DNA of 64,000 nucleotides from JADJVL01 sp046331545 (GCA_046331545.1 JAXLQR010000002.1:1612001-1676000); one strand, 5' to 3'; counted from the first letter of the stretch, positions 7,935-16,556 are shown. Made by a program: numbers and translations. The notes: a model not told the origin generated them from the sequence alone.

Positions 7935-9554
7935 ATGACCCTCCGCATCGGCAAGTTCGAGATCCTCCGGCGCCTGGGCGAAGGGGCCATGGGCGAGGTG
8001 TTCCTCGCCCAGGACACGGTGATCGGCCGGGAAGTCGCCATCAAGACCATCCGCAAGGATTCCCTCGCCCTCGGGGAGGCGAAGGACGAGGCCCGGGAGC
8101 GCTTCTACCGCGAGGCCCGGGCCGCGGGGGGGCTGAACCACCCGAACCTCGTCACGGTGCACGAGTTCGGGGAGGAGGCGGGCCTGCTGTACCTGGCCAT
8201 GGAGTTCGTCCCCGGGGAGGACCTCGGCGCCCTGCTCTCGCGCCGCGGCCTGTCCCCCCGGGAGCTCCTGGAGGTCCTCGCCCAGGTCTGCGACGGGCTC
8301 GCCTACGCCCACGCCAAGGGCGTGCTGCACCGCGACATCAAGCCCTCCAACATCCGCGTCGCGAGCCTGCAGGGACGGCTCCTGGCCAAGGTGATGGACT
8401 TCGGCATCGCGCGCATCGGCGGCTCGGAGATGACGGGCACGGGAACGCTGCTGGGGACCTTCGGCTACATGGCGCCGGAGTACATCCAGACCGGTCATCC
8501 CACGCCTTCGGTGGACCTCTTCGCGGTGGGGGTGATCCTCTACGAGGCGCTCGCCGGGCGTCGCCCCTTCGTGGGCGACACCACCGCCACGGTGCTCTAC
8601 CGCATCGTGCACGACGAGCCCGCGCCCCTGGACCTGACCGGCCTCCCGGAGGTCTCGCCCCGGCTGCAGGGCATCGTGATGCAGGCCCTGGCCAAGAACC
8701 CCCAGGAACGCTTCGCCTCCGCCGAGGCCCTGGCCGCGGTCCTGCGGGGGGCCATGGATCCGTCCTGGTCCGGCCCCGCCGACACCCTACCCACCCAGCG
8801 CACCCCGCGCCCCGAACCTTCGCCCGAGGCCGCCACCGCGGGCCGGGACCCGGCGCCGCCCGCCCCGCCACGACGCACCGGGCCCTGGCTCGCCGCCGCC
8901 GCGGGCTTCCTGCTCCTCGGGGGAGGGCTCTGGGCCTGGAACCGCAGGGCCTCCGCCTCGGCGGTCCTCACGCCGGCGGCGCCGGTTCCGGCGTCCAGCC
9001 CTGCCGTGCGGCCCTCGCCTCCCGCGAGCCGGCCCGCCCCGCCCGAACCGGGAGCGTCCCGGCCGGCCGTGCCCGTGGGCGCCACCCCCGTCCATTCCCC
9101 GCAGGCCTCCCCGAAGTCCGGGCCTCCCGTTCCGGCGGAACCTCCCCCGGCACGGGCCGCCGAGACCGCGCCGGCCCCGGCGCCCGCGCCGGACGAGGCC
9201 CTCGAGGCCCCCGCGCACCTCAAGGGCGATCCCCTGATGACCCTGCGCTGGTCCGAGGAGCTGCTGCGCAACTTCCCCGGCAACCCGAAGGCCACCGCGC
9301 TGCGGATCGTCGCCCTCTACGAACTGGGCCGCTACGGGGAGATCCCGGGCGCCCTCCAAGTCGCGGCGGCCTCGGGGGTCCCGCCGCGCACCCTCTTCCG
9401 CTTCCCCCGTTTCGTCCGCATGGTCCAGGAGGAGGCGCGCGAGCGCCGCCTGCCGGAGCCGGTGCGGGCGCAACTGGGGCGGATGCAGGAGGAGCGGGCC
9501 GAAGCCCTGCCCCGCCCGCCGGCGGAGCGGCGCAAGTTCCGCTTCCGCAACTGA
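7935..9554 (+). CDS. Transmembrane Ser/Thr protein kinase, paralogue of the preceding gene
   Basis: About 539 aa from ATG 7935 (MTLRIGKFEIL, matching the start of its neighbour); a TTG seven codons upstream is possible but less likely. The kinase domain keeps GEGAMGEVFL, VAIKTIR, HRDIKPSN, DFGIAR and GTFGYMAPEYI. One membrane segment is visible at about residues 318-337 (PWLAAAAGFLLLGGGLWAW), followed by a long Pro/Ala-rich linker and a conserved C-terminal helical region like that of the upstream kinase. The two genes are clearly a tandem duplication whose linkers have diverged more than their kinase domains. It is probably co-transcribed with the upstream kinase (52-bp gap). Confidence 0.93.
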   Translation: MTLRIGKFEILRRLGEGAMGEVFLAQDTVIGREVAIKTIRKDSLALGEAKDEARERFYREARAAGGLNHPNLVTVHEFGEEAGLLYLAMEFVPGEDLGALLSRRGLSPRELLEVLAQVCDGLAYAHAKGVLHRDIKPSNIRVASLQGRLLAKVMDFGIARIGGSEMTGTGTLLGTFGYMAPEYIQTGHPTPSVDLFAVGVILYEALAGRRPFVGDTTATVLYRIVHDEPAPLDLTGLPEVSPRLQGIVMQALAKNPQERFASAEALAAVLRGAMDPSWSGPADTLPTQRTPRPEPSPEAATAGRDPAPPAPPRRTGPWLAAAAGFLLLGGGLWAWNRRASASAVLTPAAPVPASSPAVRPSPPASRPAPPEPGASRPAVPVGATPVHSPQASPKSGPPVPAEPPPARAAETAPAPAPAPDEALEAPAHLKGDPLMTLRWSEELLRNFPGNPKATALRIVALYELGRYGEIPGALQVAAASGVPPRTLFRFPRFVRMVQEEARERRLPEPVRAQLGRMQEERAEALPRPPAERRKFRFRN

Positions 9555-9562
9555 GGCCGGGC

Positions 9563-9991
9563 TCAGGGGCCCGCTTCCGCCAGGGCCTCCGCGCGCTTCA
9601 GGCGCCACACCTTGTCCTTCAGCTCCCAGCGGAGGCGGAAGGACTTCCTTGACGAATCGTCGGGGAAGAGGCGCTTGCCCGAGCGTCCGGTGAGGAGCAC
9701 CGAGACGTCCTGGTAGGCCGTCCGCTTCTCGACCCGCACGGCCTCCTGGAGCACCGTGACGCCCACCCGCTGCTCCCGGAAGATGCCCACGAGCATGAAC
9801 TGCAGGGTCCCCTTGTCGAGGCCCTCCGGGCCCTCGAAGTCCGGGGCCAGGAAGGCCACCGTGCCCGGGGCGTCCGAGGCCTCGACCTTCCCCACCATGT
9901 CGTGGAAGGCCCGCTTCACCTGCTGCTCCGGGCGCTCGGGGCTGCAGGCCAGGAGGACGAGGACCATCGGAACGGCAAGTCGGCTTCTCAT
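9563..9991 (-). CDS. Small predicted lipoprotein
   Basis: About 142 aa, read leftward from ATG 9991 to TGA at 9563. The N-terminus (MRSRLAVPMVLVLLACSPER) is a lipoprotein signal with lipobox LLAC, so the mature protein should be lipid-anchored at Cys16. The rest is a compact alpha/beta sequence (QQVKRAFHDMVGKVEA...WELKDKVWRLKRAEAL) that resembles NTF2/DUF4440-like small periplasmic domains in layout, but I do not recognise a family with certainty. It faces the second kinase convergently (8 bp between stops) and is divergent from the PLP-enzyme gene at 10031. Function unknown. Confidence 0.75.
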   Translation of the reverse strand: MRSRLAVPMVLVLLACSPERPEQQVKRAFHDMVGKVEASDAPGTVAFLAPDFEGPEGLDKGTLQFMLVGIFREQRVGVTVLQEAVRVEKRTAYQDVSVLLTGRSGKRLFPDDSSRKSFRLRWELKDKVWRLKRAEALAEAGP

Positions 9992-10030
9992 GGCGGCCCT
10001 CCGCTCCCATCCTAGGAGGTCGAGGCGCCC

Positions 10031-11185
10031 ATGGACTCCCACGACCACTTCGACACCCTCTGCATCCACGCCGGCCAGGTCCCGGACCCGACCTCGGGCG
10101 CCATCATGACGCCGGTCTTCTTCACGTCCACCTACGTGCAGGAGGGGCTGGGGAAGCACAAGGGCTTCGAGTACGCCCGCACCCGGAATCCCACCCGGGA
10201 CGCGGTGGAGGGGAACCTCGCCGCCCTGGAGGGGGGCGCCCACGGCGTCGCCTTCGCCTCGGGCCTCGCCGCCACCCAGGCCCTCTTCGAGCTGATGAGC
10301 GGGGGCGACCACCTGGTGCTGGGGCACAACGTCTACGGCGGCACCTTCCGCCTCGTGGACAAGGTCATGGCCCGCTTCGGCCTGGGCTACACCCAGGTGG
10401 ACACCAGCGACCTGGCCGCCCTGCGCGCCGTGCTGCGGCCGAACACGAAGATGGTGCTCCTGGAGACGCCCACGAACCCGATGCTCGGCCTCACCGACAT
10501 CGCCGCGGTGAAGGCCCTGCTGAAGGAGGCCGCGCCCCAGGCCCTGCTGGCCGTGGACAACACCTTCGCCTCCCCCTTCAACCAGCGGCCCCTGGAGCTG
10601 GACGCCGACCTCGTGCTCCACAGCACCACCAAGTACCTCAACGGCCACAGCGACAGCGTGGGCGGCGTGGTGGTCACGGACGACGCCTCCCTGGGCGAGC
10701 GCCTGCACTTCATCCAGAACGCCGCCGGCGCCATCCTCAGCCCCATGGAGTCCTGGCTCATCCTGCGGGGCACCAAGACCCTGCACCTGCGCATGGCGCG
10801 CCACAACGAGAGCGCCCTGCGCGTCGCCCGCTGGCTCGAGGCGCGCAAGGACCTCAAGGCCGTCTACTACCCCGGGCTCGAGTCCCACCCCCAGCACGCC
10901 CTCGCCCGGCTGCAGATGAAGGGCTTCTCCGGCATCGTCAGCTTCGACACCGGCGACGCCGCGCGCACCGCGCGCATCGCGGCGCGCTTCCGGCTCTTCT
11001 CCCTGGCCGAGTCCCTGGGCGGCGTGGAGAGCCTCGTCTGCCACCCGGTGAGCATGACCCACGGCAGCGTGCCCGAGGCCGACCGCGCGCGGCTGGGAAT
11101 CACCGAGAGCCTGCTGCGCCTCAGCGTGGGCGTGGAGGATCCCGGGGACCTGCTGGCGGACCTGGAGCAGGCCCTGTCGGCCTGA
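10031..11185 (+). CDS. Cystathionine gamma-synthase/gamma-lyase family PLP enzyme
   Basis: About 384 aa, full length for the Cys/Met metabolism PLP family. Visible features: YARTRNPTRDAVEGNLAALE, ASGLAATQALFELMSGGDH, YGGTFRLVDKV (PLP phosphate and ring contacts), LLETPTNPMLGLTDI, the PLP Lys in HSTTKYLNGHSDSVGG (about residue 200), and the C-terminal SLGGVESLVCHPVSMTH. These enzymes carry out trans-sulfuration or gamma-elimination on homoserine or cysteine derivatives in the cytoplasm. The sequence does not by itself separate gamma-synthase (metB) from gamma-lyase, O-acetylhomoserine sulfhydrylase or methionine gamma-lyase, so no symbol is given. It has no metabolic partner next to it. Confidence 0.92.
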   Translation: MDSHDHFDTLCIHAGQVPDPTSGAIMTPVFFTSTYVQEGLGKHKGFEYARTRNPTRDAVEGNLAALEGGAHGVAFASGLAATQALFELMSGGDHLVLGHNVYGGTFRLVDKVMARFGLGYTQVDTSDLAALRAVLRPNTKMVLLETPTNPMLGLTDIAAVKALLKEAAPQALLAVDNTFASPFNQRPLELDADLVLHSTTKYLNGHSDSVGGVVVTDDASLGERLHFIQNAAGAILSPMESWLILRGTKTLHLRMARHNESALRVARWLEARKDLKAVYYPGLESHPQHALARLQMKGFSGIVSFDTGDAARTARIAARFRLFSLAESLGGVESLVCHPVSMTHGSVPEADRARLGITESLLRLSVGVEDPGDLLADLEQALSA

Positions 11186-11193
11186 GGAGGGCT

Positions 11194-11718
11194 TCAGTCC
11201 GAGGCCAGCCCGCCGTAGAGGGCCGCGTAGCTGCGCGTCTCCACGTGGGAGGCGTCGAGGCCGAGGCCCTGCATGGCGAGACGGATGGCCGCCGGATCCC
11301 CCTCCAGCTCCAGGAAGCTGCCGAAGGGCGTCTCGTCCAGGCAGGCCTCCAGCTCCTCCCGGGACCAGACGGCGCGGGTCTTCCGCATGGTGAGGACCGG
11401 CGCGAAGCCCAGCGCCCCGAGGATCGTCTCGAGGGCCTCGGCGTCCGCCACCGTCGTCTCCCGCTCGGGGCGGATCTTCAGCACCGGGTCGGGCTCGCGT
11501 GGCCCCTTGAAGGTGAGCAGGCAGCTCCCGCCGTAGCGCCGCACGCGGAGGGCGCTGCCGCGCCCGCGCAGCTCGCCGGCCCGGTCCCAGAGCACGCTCA
11601 GCTCCTCCTGGGCCGGCGACTCGAGCGTGAAACCGAGGGCCTCCAGCATCGGCGCCACCGCCGCCGTGGAGGGGACGCGCAGCTTCACTTCGGTCTCGAG
11701 GGGAAGGCGGTGCTTCAC
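11194..11718 (-). CDS. CYTH domain protein (class IV adenylate cyclase / thiamine-triphosphatase-like)
   Basis: About 174 aa from GTG 11718; the frame is open further upstream but would run into the neighbouring gene. The CYTH signature ExExK appears at the very N-terminus (LETEVKLRV). Alternating charged residues typical of the triphosphate tunnel follow (RGRGSALRVRRYG, LTFKGPRE, VLKIRPERETTV, KTRAVW, CLDETPFGSFLELEG). Family members bind triphosphate-containing substrates with divalent metal. The exact substrate (thiamine triphosphate, ATP, inorganic triphosphate) cannot be assigned. It is divergent from the unknown membrane protein at 11765, with 46 bp between starts that must hold both promoters. 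Confidence 0.85.
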   Translation of the reverse strand: MKHRLPLETEVKLRVPSTAAVAPMLEALGFTLESPAQEELSVLWDRAGELRGRGSALRVRRYGGSCLLTFKGPREPDPVLKIRPERETTVADAEALETILGALGFAPVLTMRKTRAVWSREELEACLDETPFGSFLELEGDPAAIRLAMQGLGLDASHVETRSYAALYGGLASD

Positions 11719-11764
11719 GGGCGGCCTCGTTTCGTCATGATGGTGGCAATCTCCACGGCGCTCC

Positions 11765-13096
11765 GTGATCCCCCAAAAATACCTCATCGCCACCTTGTTC
11801 ATCGCGGCCCTGCTCCTGCTGGTCGCCATCGGCCTGGGCCTGCGGCCCCCGGGCCAGGGCGGCGTGGCGGCGCCGGGCGCGATGACGCCCGGCATGGTGA
11901 TGGACACCTTCGAGGCCCTGGCCGAGTGGCCCCTGGAGGACGGCTGGTCCCCCCGCTTCGTCGGCGCCCAGGATCCCGACCAGCGGGAACCCTGGCCCAT
12001 GGAAGGCGCCTTCGGCGCGCCCTGGGAGCCCGCCAGCCCCTATCTCGCGGACCAGGCGGTGGCGCTCAATGGCCCGCGGGGCGCCAGCATGGTGGCCCTC
12101 TGGCGGGGCCTCGAGTGGCGGCGGTACCGCTTCGACGCGCCGCTCTGCTCCGCGCGGCTCGCCCCGGGACGCACCAACCGGCTGCTGGTCACGCTCATGC
12201 TGGGCCCGTCGCGCTTCGAGACCCGCCTCCTCGAGATCCCGGAAGGACGGGTGCTGTGGTCCATCCAGAGCGGCCCCTGGAGCCGGTTCTCCTGGGACGG
12301 TCGCGCGGCGCTCGTCGGCCTCGCGGACCCCGCGCGTCCGGACCGCCTCCTGCTCTCGGTCCTGTCCGCCGATGGCGACGCCGCGGAGCCGAGCCTCGCG
12401 CGGTGGGACGAGGCGGGCCTCCCGCCGCCGCCGCGCGGGTGGCCCGCCACCCAGGACGGGCTCTGGGAGGACGGACGCGACCTCCGCGGCGCCAAGGTGC
12501 TCCTCCCGTGGTCCGCCGACGGGCTCCTCTGGCTGCCCCGCGCGGACCGGCTCTGGACCTGCGTCTCCCACGCCTGGACCCTCTGGCGGCTGGAGGACGG
12601 CGCGTGGTCCCGCGCCTCGGTCGGGGAAGGCCAGGTCTTCGCCCACCCGCCGAGGTGGATGGCGAGGGTCGGCGGGTCCCTCGCCGAAGTGCGGGCCCTC
12701 GAGGAGCCGGCGGGAACGCCGCGCTTCCTCAGCGCCGCCGACACGGCCGCGTGGCGGCGGATCCCGGACGACGCGCCCTCCTGGCCAGCCTACGACCCCG
12801 CGTGGAGCTGGCGGAGCGACGAGGACGCCCTCACCGCCTGGGACCTCCGGTGGGGCCCCGAAGCGCAGCCGCTCGCCCAGGAGACGCAGCGGGAGGCCCT
12901 GCGCCGGGCCTTCCGCGCCGAATGGCGGACCAGCCTGCGCCTGCGCGCCTCCGTCGCCGGCTGGCTCCCGAACGGGCCCGAGATCGCCCTCCGGGAACCC
13001 TTCGACGCCGCCTGGGTCTGGGTGGGCAACCGCATCCTGCTCGTGCGGCTCGCCGAGAGCGAGCGGACCCGCCGCCTGCGCGCCCTGCTGCGGTGA
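11765..13096 (+). CDS. Unknown single-span membrane-anchored protein
   Basis: About 443 aa from GTG 11765. Residues about 7-27 (IATLFIAALLLLVAIGLGL) form one membrane anchor or uncleaved signal. The remainder is a soluble, Trp-rich domain with repeated short W-centred blocks (RVLWSIQSGPWSRFSWDGR, GLLWLPRADRLWTC, HAWTLWRLEDGAW), which could be beta-propeller or beta-sandwich blades. I do not recognise the family. The next gene starts 92 bp downstream. The strong codon-position GC bias and length support a real gene; the cellular role is unknown. Confidence 0.7.
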   Translation: MIPQKYLIATLFIAALLLLVAIGLGLRPPGQGGVAAPGAMTPGMVMDTFEALAEWPLEDGWSPRFVGAQDPDQREPWPMEGAFGAPWEPASPYLADQAVALNGPRGASMVALWRGLEWRRYRFDAPLCSARLAPGRTNRLLVTLMLGPSRFETRLLEIPEGRVLWSIQSGPWSRFSWDGRAALVGLADPARPDRLLLSVLSADGDAAEPSLARWDEAGLPPPPRGWPATQDGLWEDGRDLRGAKVLLPWSADGLLWLPRADRLWTCVSHAWTLWRLEDGAWSRASVGEGQVFAHPPRWMARVGGSLAEVRALEEPAGTPRFLSAADTAAWRRIPDDAPSWPAYDPAWSWRSDEDALTAWDLRWGPEAQPLAQETQREALRRAFRAEWRTSLRLRASVAGWLPNGPEIALREPFDAAWVWVGNRILLVRLAESERTRRLRALLR

Positions 13097-13188
13097 TTCC
13101 ACCCGCCATTACGTGCTTGCCAAGGGCCCATTTCTGGTAGCGTTAGGCCCAAACGCGCCGCACTCTATCCCCAAACCCTGAGGTTTCC

Positions 13189-14652
13189 ATGGCCCGCCTC
13201 CTTCTCGTGGACGACAATCCGAGCATCCACAAGATCGCGGAAACCCTGCTCGGCGCGTCCTACGTGGAACTGGTCTGCGTCGAATCCGCCGAGGCCGCCC
13301 TCGGGCTCCTGTCGGCCGGCGAGACCTTCGACATCGCCCTGCTCGACACCACCATGCCGGGCATGGACGGCTGGGAGCTGCTGTCCAGGCTGCGGGCCAA
13401 CCCCGCCACCGCCCACATCCCGGTGGCCATGATGGCCGGCGTCCTCGACACCGTGGATCCCGAGCGCCTCGCCAGCGCGCCCATCCAGGGCTTCCTGAAG
13501 AAGCCCATCGAGCTGCGCGACCTGCCGGACCGGGTGCGCCAGCTGCTGGGCACGCCGGTGCAGGCGGTCCCGCCCCCGCCGCCCGCCGCCATGCCCGAGT
13601 TCGTCCCGACCCAGGGCAACCTCCCCGAGCCGAACCCCTATGCGACCCAGCCCCCCGGGACGCCGCTCCCCAGCCTCCACGTGCCCGCCGGGGTGGACCC
13701 GGCGGACCTGGAGACCCTGCCGCCGGGCACCAAGCTGAGCGACCTGCAGGGCCTCGGCGGGATGGAATCCGGCGACCTCGTCACCCTGCCGCCCGGCACC
13801 AAGCTCTCCGATCTTCACGGCCTCTCCCCTTCCGCCACCACGCCGGGACTGCAACTCGACCTGCTGCTCCTCACGCCGGAGGACCTCCTGGCGGAGGAGG
13901 TTCCCGTCCCCGAGCCGGAACTGGACCTGGAGGAGCTGGACCTCGAGAGCCTGCGCGGCCTGCCGCTCGAGGCTCCCGCTGCCGTGGAGGCTTCCGCGAT
14001 CGCGCCCGAGCCCTTCGACCTGACGCCCTCGGCCGGCCTCCCGGCCGCGGTCGACGCCGGCCCCACCTGGGAGGAGCTTCCCTCCGTGGAACCTTCCCTG
14101 CCCACCGCGCCGGACTTTCCACTGGAGCTTCCGGCGGTGGAGCCCGCCCCCAACAGCTTCCAGGTCGTCAGCGGCGAGGTGCTCGGCGTGCCCGCGGAGC
14201 CGGAACCCGCCTGGGAGCCTGCTCCCGTCCCGGCCGTCCCCGTCCCGGCGGCCGCCTCCGTCGAACTCCCGCCCATCCAGACCATGGACCTCGACGCGGA
14301 CGCCTTCCCCGCCGTGGAGACGTCCATGGAGGAATGGTCCGCCCCGGCCGAACCGCTCCCCGGCTCCCACCCGATGGCCGCCGCCCTGGCGACCGGGGCC
14401 CTGGCAGCGGGCGGGCTCGCCGCCGCCGGCAGCCTGGCCGCGCCGCTGGCGGCTGCGCCCGCGCCCGCGCCGTCCCTGCCGCCGCTGGAGCCGGGCCCCG
14501 CCACCGACCTCCTCCGGGCCCTGATGTCGGATCCGGCCGCGATGGACGCCTTGGCACGCGCGGTGGTGGCCCACCTCGGAGACCAGGCGCTCCGGGAAAT
14601 CGCCTGGGAGGTCATGCCCGAGCTGGCCGAGAAATTGCATCGTCCCTCCTGA
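13189..14652 (+). CDS. Response regulator with a long Pro/Ala/Leu-rich C-terminal region
   Basis: About 487 aa. The N-terminal receiver domain (1-120) has the acidic pair in LLVDDNPS, the phosphoacceptor Asp in ALLDTTMPGMDGWE (about residue 53), and the conserved Lys in FLKKPIEL. No HTH, GGDEF or HK output follows. Instead about 300 residues of low-complexity Pro/Ala/Glu/Leu sequence carry two near-identical copies of TLPPGTKLSDL, and a short helical end (DLLRALMSDPAAMDALAR...PELAEKLHR) resembles a small docking helix. It is probably an adapter or scaffold regulator whose partner kinase is elsewhere. The unknown gene at 14693 lies 40 bp downstream and may be co-transcribed. Confidence 0.88.
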   Translation: MARLLLVDDNPSIHKIAETLLGASYVELVCVESAEAALGLLSAGETFDIALLDTTMPGMDGWELLSRLRANPATAHIPVAMMAGVLDTVDPERLASAPIQGFLKKPIELRDLPDRVRQLLGTPVQAVPPPPPAAMPEFVPTQGNLPEPNPYATQPPGTPLPSLHVPAGVDPADLETLPPGTKLSDLQGLGGMESGDLVTLPPGTKLSDLHGLSPSATTPGLQLDLLLLTPEDLLAEEVPVPEPELDLEELDLESLRGLPLEAPAAVEASAIAPEPFDLTPSAGLPAAVDAGPTWEELPSVEPSLPTAPDFPLELPAVEPAPNSFQVVSGEVLGVPAEPEPAWEPAPVPAVPVPAAASVELPPIQTMDLDADAFPAVETSMEEWSAPAEPLPGSHPMAAALATGALAAGGLAAAGSLAAPLAAAPAPAPSLPPLEPGPATDLLRALMSDPAAMDALARAVVAHLGDQALREIAWEVMPELAEKLHRPS

Positions 14653-14692
14653 GCACCGATACCGATCTATTCCGCAGGATTCGAGGGGCAGC

Positions 14693-15337
14693 GTGATCAC
14701 CGGGTACAACACCGATGTCCGGCATGGCAACCGGGTCTTCCATGTGCAGACGGAGGACAAGGGCCTGTCCAACCCGAAGATCGAGACCCTCATCTACGTG
14801 GGCGGCGAGATCCTCGACTCCTACCGTTCCTCCTACGAGGAACTGGTGGCGGGCGGCACCCACGTGGAGGAGTCGGTCATCCAGGGCAAGATGGACGAGC
14901 AGCACAAGGCCATCATCCGGGACATCAAGAACGGCAAGTACGACACCACGCCGGGCGAGGTCGCGGAGACCCAGATCTTCAACGAGCGCAGCCTGGACCA
15001 GGCGATCCTCGAATATCTCCAGGCCGAGGGCGAGGTGGACACGCTGGAGCTGGTCCTCGATTCGCCGCTGCGGCCCACCTTCGGATCCGTCTTCAGCCTC
15101 CAGATGCGGGCCCGCCTCTGCCACAGCCAGAACCCCGTCGGCGGCGCGGAGGTCTCCATCCGCCTGGTCTCCAGCCTCAAGAAGGCCATGACCCTGCTCA
15201 CGGGCAAGACTGACGGCGAGGGCCTCTTCAAGGGGTCCGTGGAACTGCCCCCCAGCCAGCCCGGGCAGTGCGCCATCGTCGTGAGCTGCGCCTCCGATTT
15301 CGGGAACGACGAACTGAAGGCCCTGGTCACGGCCTGA
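14693..15337 (+). CDS. Conserved hypothetical protein
   Basis: About 214 aa from GTG 14693. The N-terminal half begins ITGYNTDVRHGNRVFHVQTE, with a strand-rich DKGLSNPKIETLIYVGGEIL and a helix YEELVAGGTHVEESVIQGK. The C-terminal half looks like an immunoglobulin-like or transthyretin-like domain with a GKTDGEGLFKGSVELP turn, as in carboxypeptidase-regulatory-like repeats. There is no signal peptide or membrane segment, so it is predicted cytoplasmic. I do not recognise a named function. It sits downstream of the response regulator (40-bp gap), which suggests a shared role. Confidence 0.72.
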   Translation: MITGYNTDVRHGNRVFHVQTEDKGLSNPKIETLIYVGGEILDSYRSSYEELVAGGTHVEESVIQGKMDEQHKAIIRDIKNGKYDTTPGEVAETQIFNERSLDQAILEYLQAEGEVDTLELVLDSPLRPTFGSVFSLQMRARLCHSQNPVGGAEVSIRLVSSLKKAMTLLTGKTDGEGLFKGSVELPPSQPGQCAIVVSCASDFGNDELKALVTA

Positions 15338-15417
15338 GGTCTGCCGCCCTGCGGCGCTGTCCTGCCGGGACCTGACCCTGGAGGGCAGCCGTTTGTCGAG
15401 ATTTCAGGCCGGGTTCG

Positions 15418-15445
15418 TATTGTCTTGGTATTCATCTGGACAATA
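15418..15445. promoter_or_regulatory. Perfect 7-bp inverted repeat upstream of the CarH-like gene, candidate operator
   Basis: TATTGTC at 15418-15424 is matched by GACAATA at 15439-15445, with a 14-nt spacer (21-bp centre-to-centre, two helical turns). It ends 22 bp before the ATG of the MerR-type regulator and sits in the only AT-rich patch of the 130-bp gap. MerR-family and CarH-type proteins bind inverted repeats over their own or adjacent promoters, so an autoregulatory operator is plausible. The assignment is inference. Confidence 0.4.
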
Positions 15446-15467
15446 AACTGGGGACCAGGAGGGCACC

Positions 15468-16331
15468 ATGGCCCCGACGAACTCCCCCGACCTCATGAGC
15501 ATCGGCGACATCTGCTCGGAGACGGGCCTCTCGCCGGACGTCGTCCGCGTCTGGGAACGCCGCTACGGATTCCCCGTGCCGGTCCGTCTGCCTTCGGGGC
15601 ACCGGCGGTACCGGGAGGCCGACCTGAGGCGCCTGCGCCTCATCGCCGAGGCCGTCGCGGACGGCCACCGGCCCAGCCAGGTGGTCCGGGCGGACGAGGA
15701 GGCCCTGCGCCACCTCATGACCAAGGACGCCTCCCCGAAGCACGCGGGAGCCGTGGACGCCGTCTTCCAGGCCGTCGCCGCCCTCGATTCCGCCGCCATC
15801 CGCTCCCGGCTGGACGAGGCGCGCCGGGACCGGGGCCTCCGGGACTTCCTCCAGAACATCGTCTCCCCGCTCCTGGACCGGGTGGGGATGGCCTGGGCGG
15901 ACGGCAGCCTGGACATCCACCACGAGCACCTCCTCACCGAGGTGCTGGAGGACCTGCTCCGCCAGATGCGGATGGACTACCCCCCGCAGCCTTCCCGGGG
16001 CAGCGTCCTCCTCGCCACGCTGCCCGGCGAACGCCATCGCCTCGGCCTCCTGATGGTGGCCCTGCTCTACGCCGCCTCGGGGGTCCGCGTGGAGCTGCTG
16101 GGCGTCGACCTCCCGGTGGCCAGCATCGCCCACGCCGCCCGGACCCTGAAGGCGGACCGCGTGGCCGTGAGCCTCTCCATCCAGAGCGCGGGCGAGACCA
16201 CCCGGCGCCTCCTCATGGACCTCCAGGAACGCCTGCCGGACGGCTGCCGCCTCATCGTGGGCGGGCAGGGCGCCGCACGGACCCGGAGGATCGAGGGCGT
16301 GGAGCGGATGTCGGGGCTGGACATCCTCTGA
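15468..16331 (+). CDS. CarH/LitR-like B12-dependent MerR-family regulator
   Basis: About 287 aa; ATG 15468 is preceded by a good ribosome site (CAGGAGGG). N-terminal MerR HTH (about 10-78: SIGDICSETGLSPDVVRVWE, RRYGFP, GHRRYREADLRRL). The middle is a helical-bundle domain with the CarH-type W-x9-EH pattern (W at about 143, EH at about 153-154). The C-terminal B12-binding Rossmann domain has the base-off motif E-x-H-x-x-G (GERHRLG, His about 189). The family uses adenosylcobalamin as a light sensor: a dark tetramer represses and light releases it, often controlling carotenoid or stress genes. Such genes are not adjacent here; the nearest downstream unit encodes outer-membrane proteins. The residue after the Trp is Ala. 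Confidence 0.88.
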   Translation: MAPTNSPDLMSIGDICSETGLSPDVVRVWERRYGFPVPVRLPSGHRRYREADLRRLRLIAEAVADGHRPSQVVRADEEALRHLMTKDASPKHAGAVDAVFQAVAALDSAAIRSRLDEARRDRGLRDFLQNIVSPLLDRVGMAWADGSLDIHHEHLLTEVLEDLLRQMRMDYPPQPSRGSVLLATLPGERHRLGLLMVALLYAASGVRVELLGVDLPVASIAHAARTLKADRVAVSLSIQSAGETTRRLLMDLQERLPDGCRLIVGGQGAARTRRIEGVERMSGLDIL

Positions 16332-16434
16332 AGAGGCGCCCCGAACACGCGGGAGGAGGGCCCCACGGCCCATCCCTGGTCCCCGCGAAGGGCCAGCCCC
16401 GAGGTGTGAAATTCCCGTCGCCCAGAAGTAAGGG

Positions 16435-16463
16435 TTGTGCCCCCGTGCCGCATCACCTATAAA
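16435..16463 (+). promoter_or_regulatory. Sigma-70-like promoter for the outer-membrane gene unit
   Basis: TTGTGC at 16435-16440 and TATAAA at 16458-16463 are separated by exactly 17 bp, a good match to the -35/-10 consensus in otherwise GC-rich DNA. Transcription would start near 16470, leaving a leader of about 87 nt before the ATG at 16557. The preceding part of the 225-bp gap (16332-16434) holds no gene I can support. Confidence 0.6.
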
Positions 16464-16556
16464 AGTTCCCGCCGGCCTGGTCGCAGTCAGGTCCCGCGGC
16501 CAGCACCCAAGGCCCGCCCCTTCTGCCCCCCCAACCACACCTCGTGGAGGATCCAT

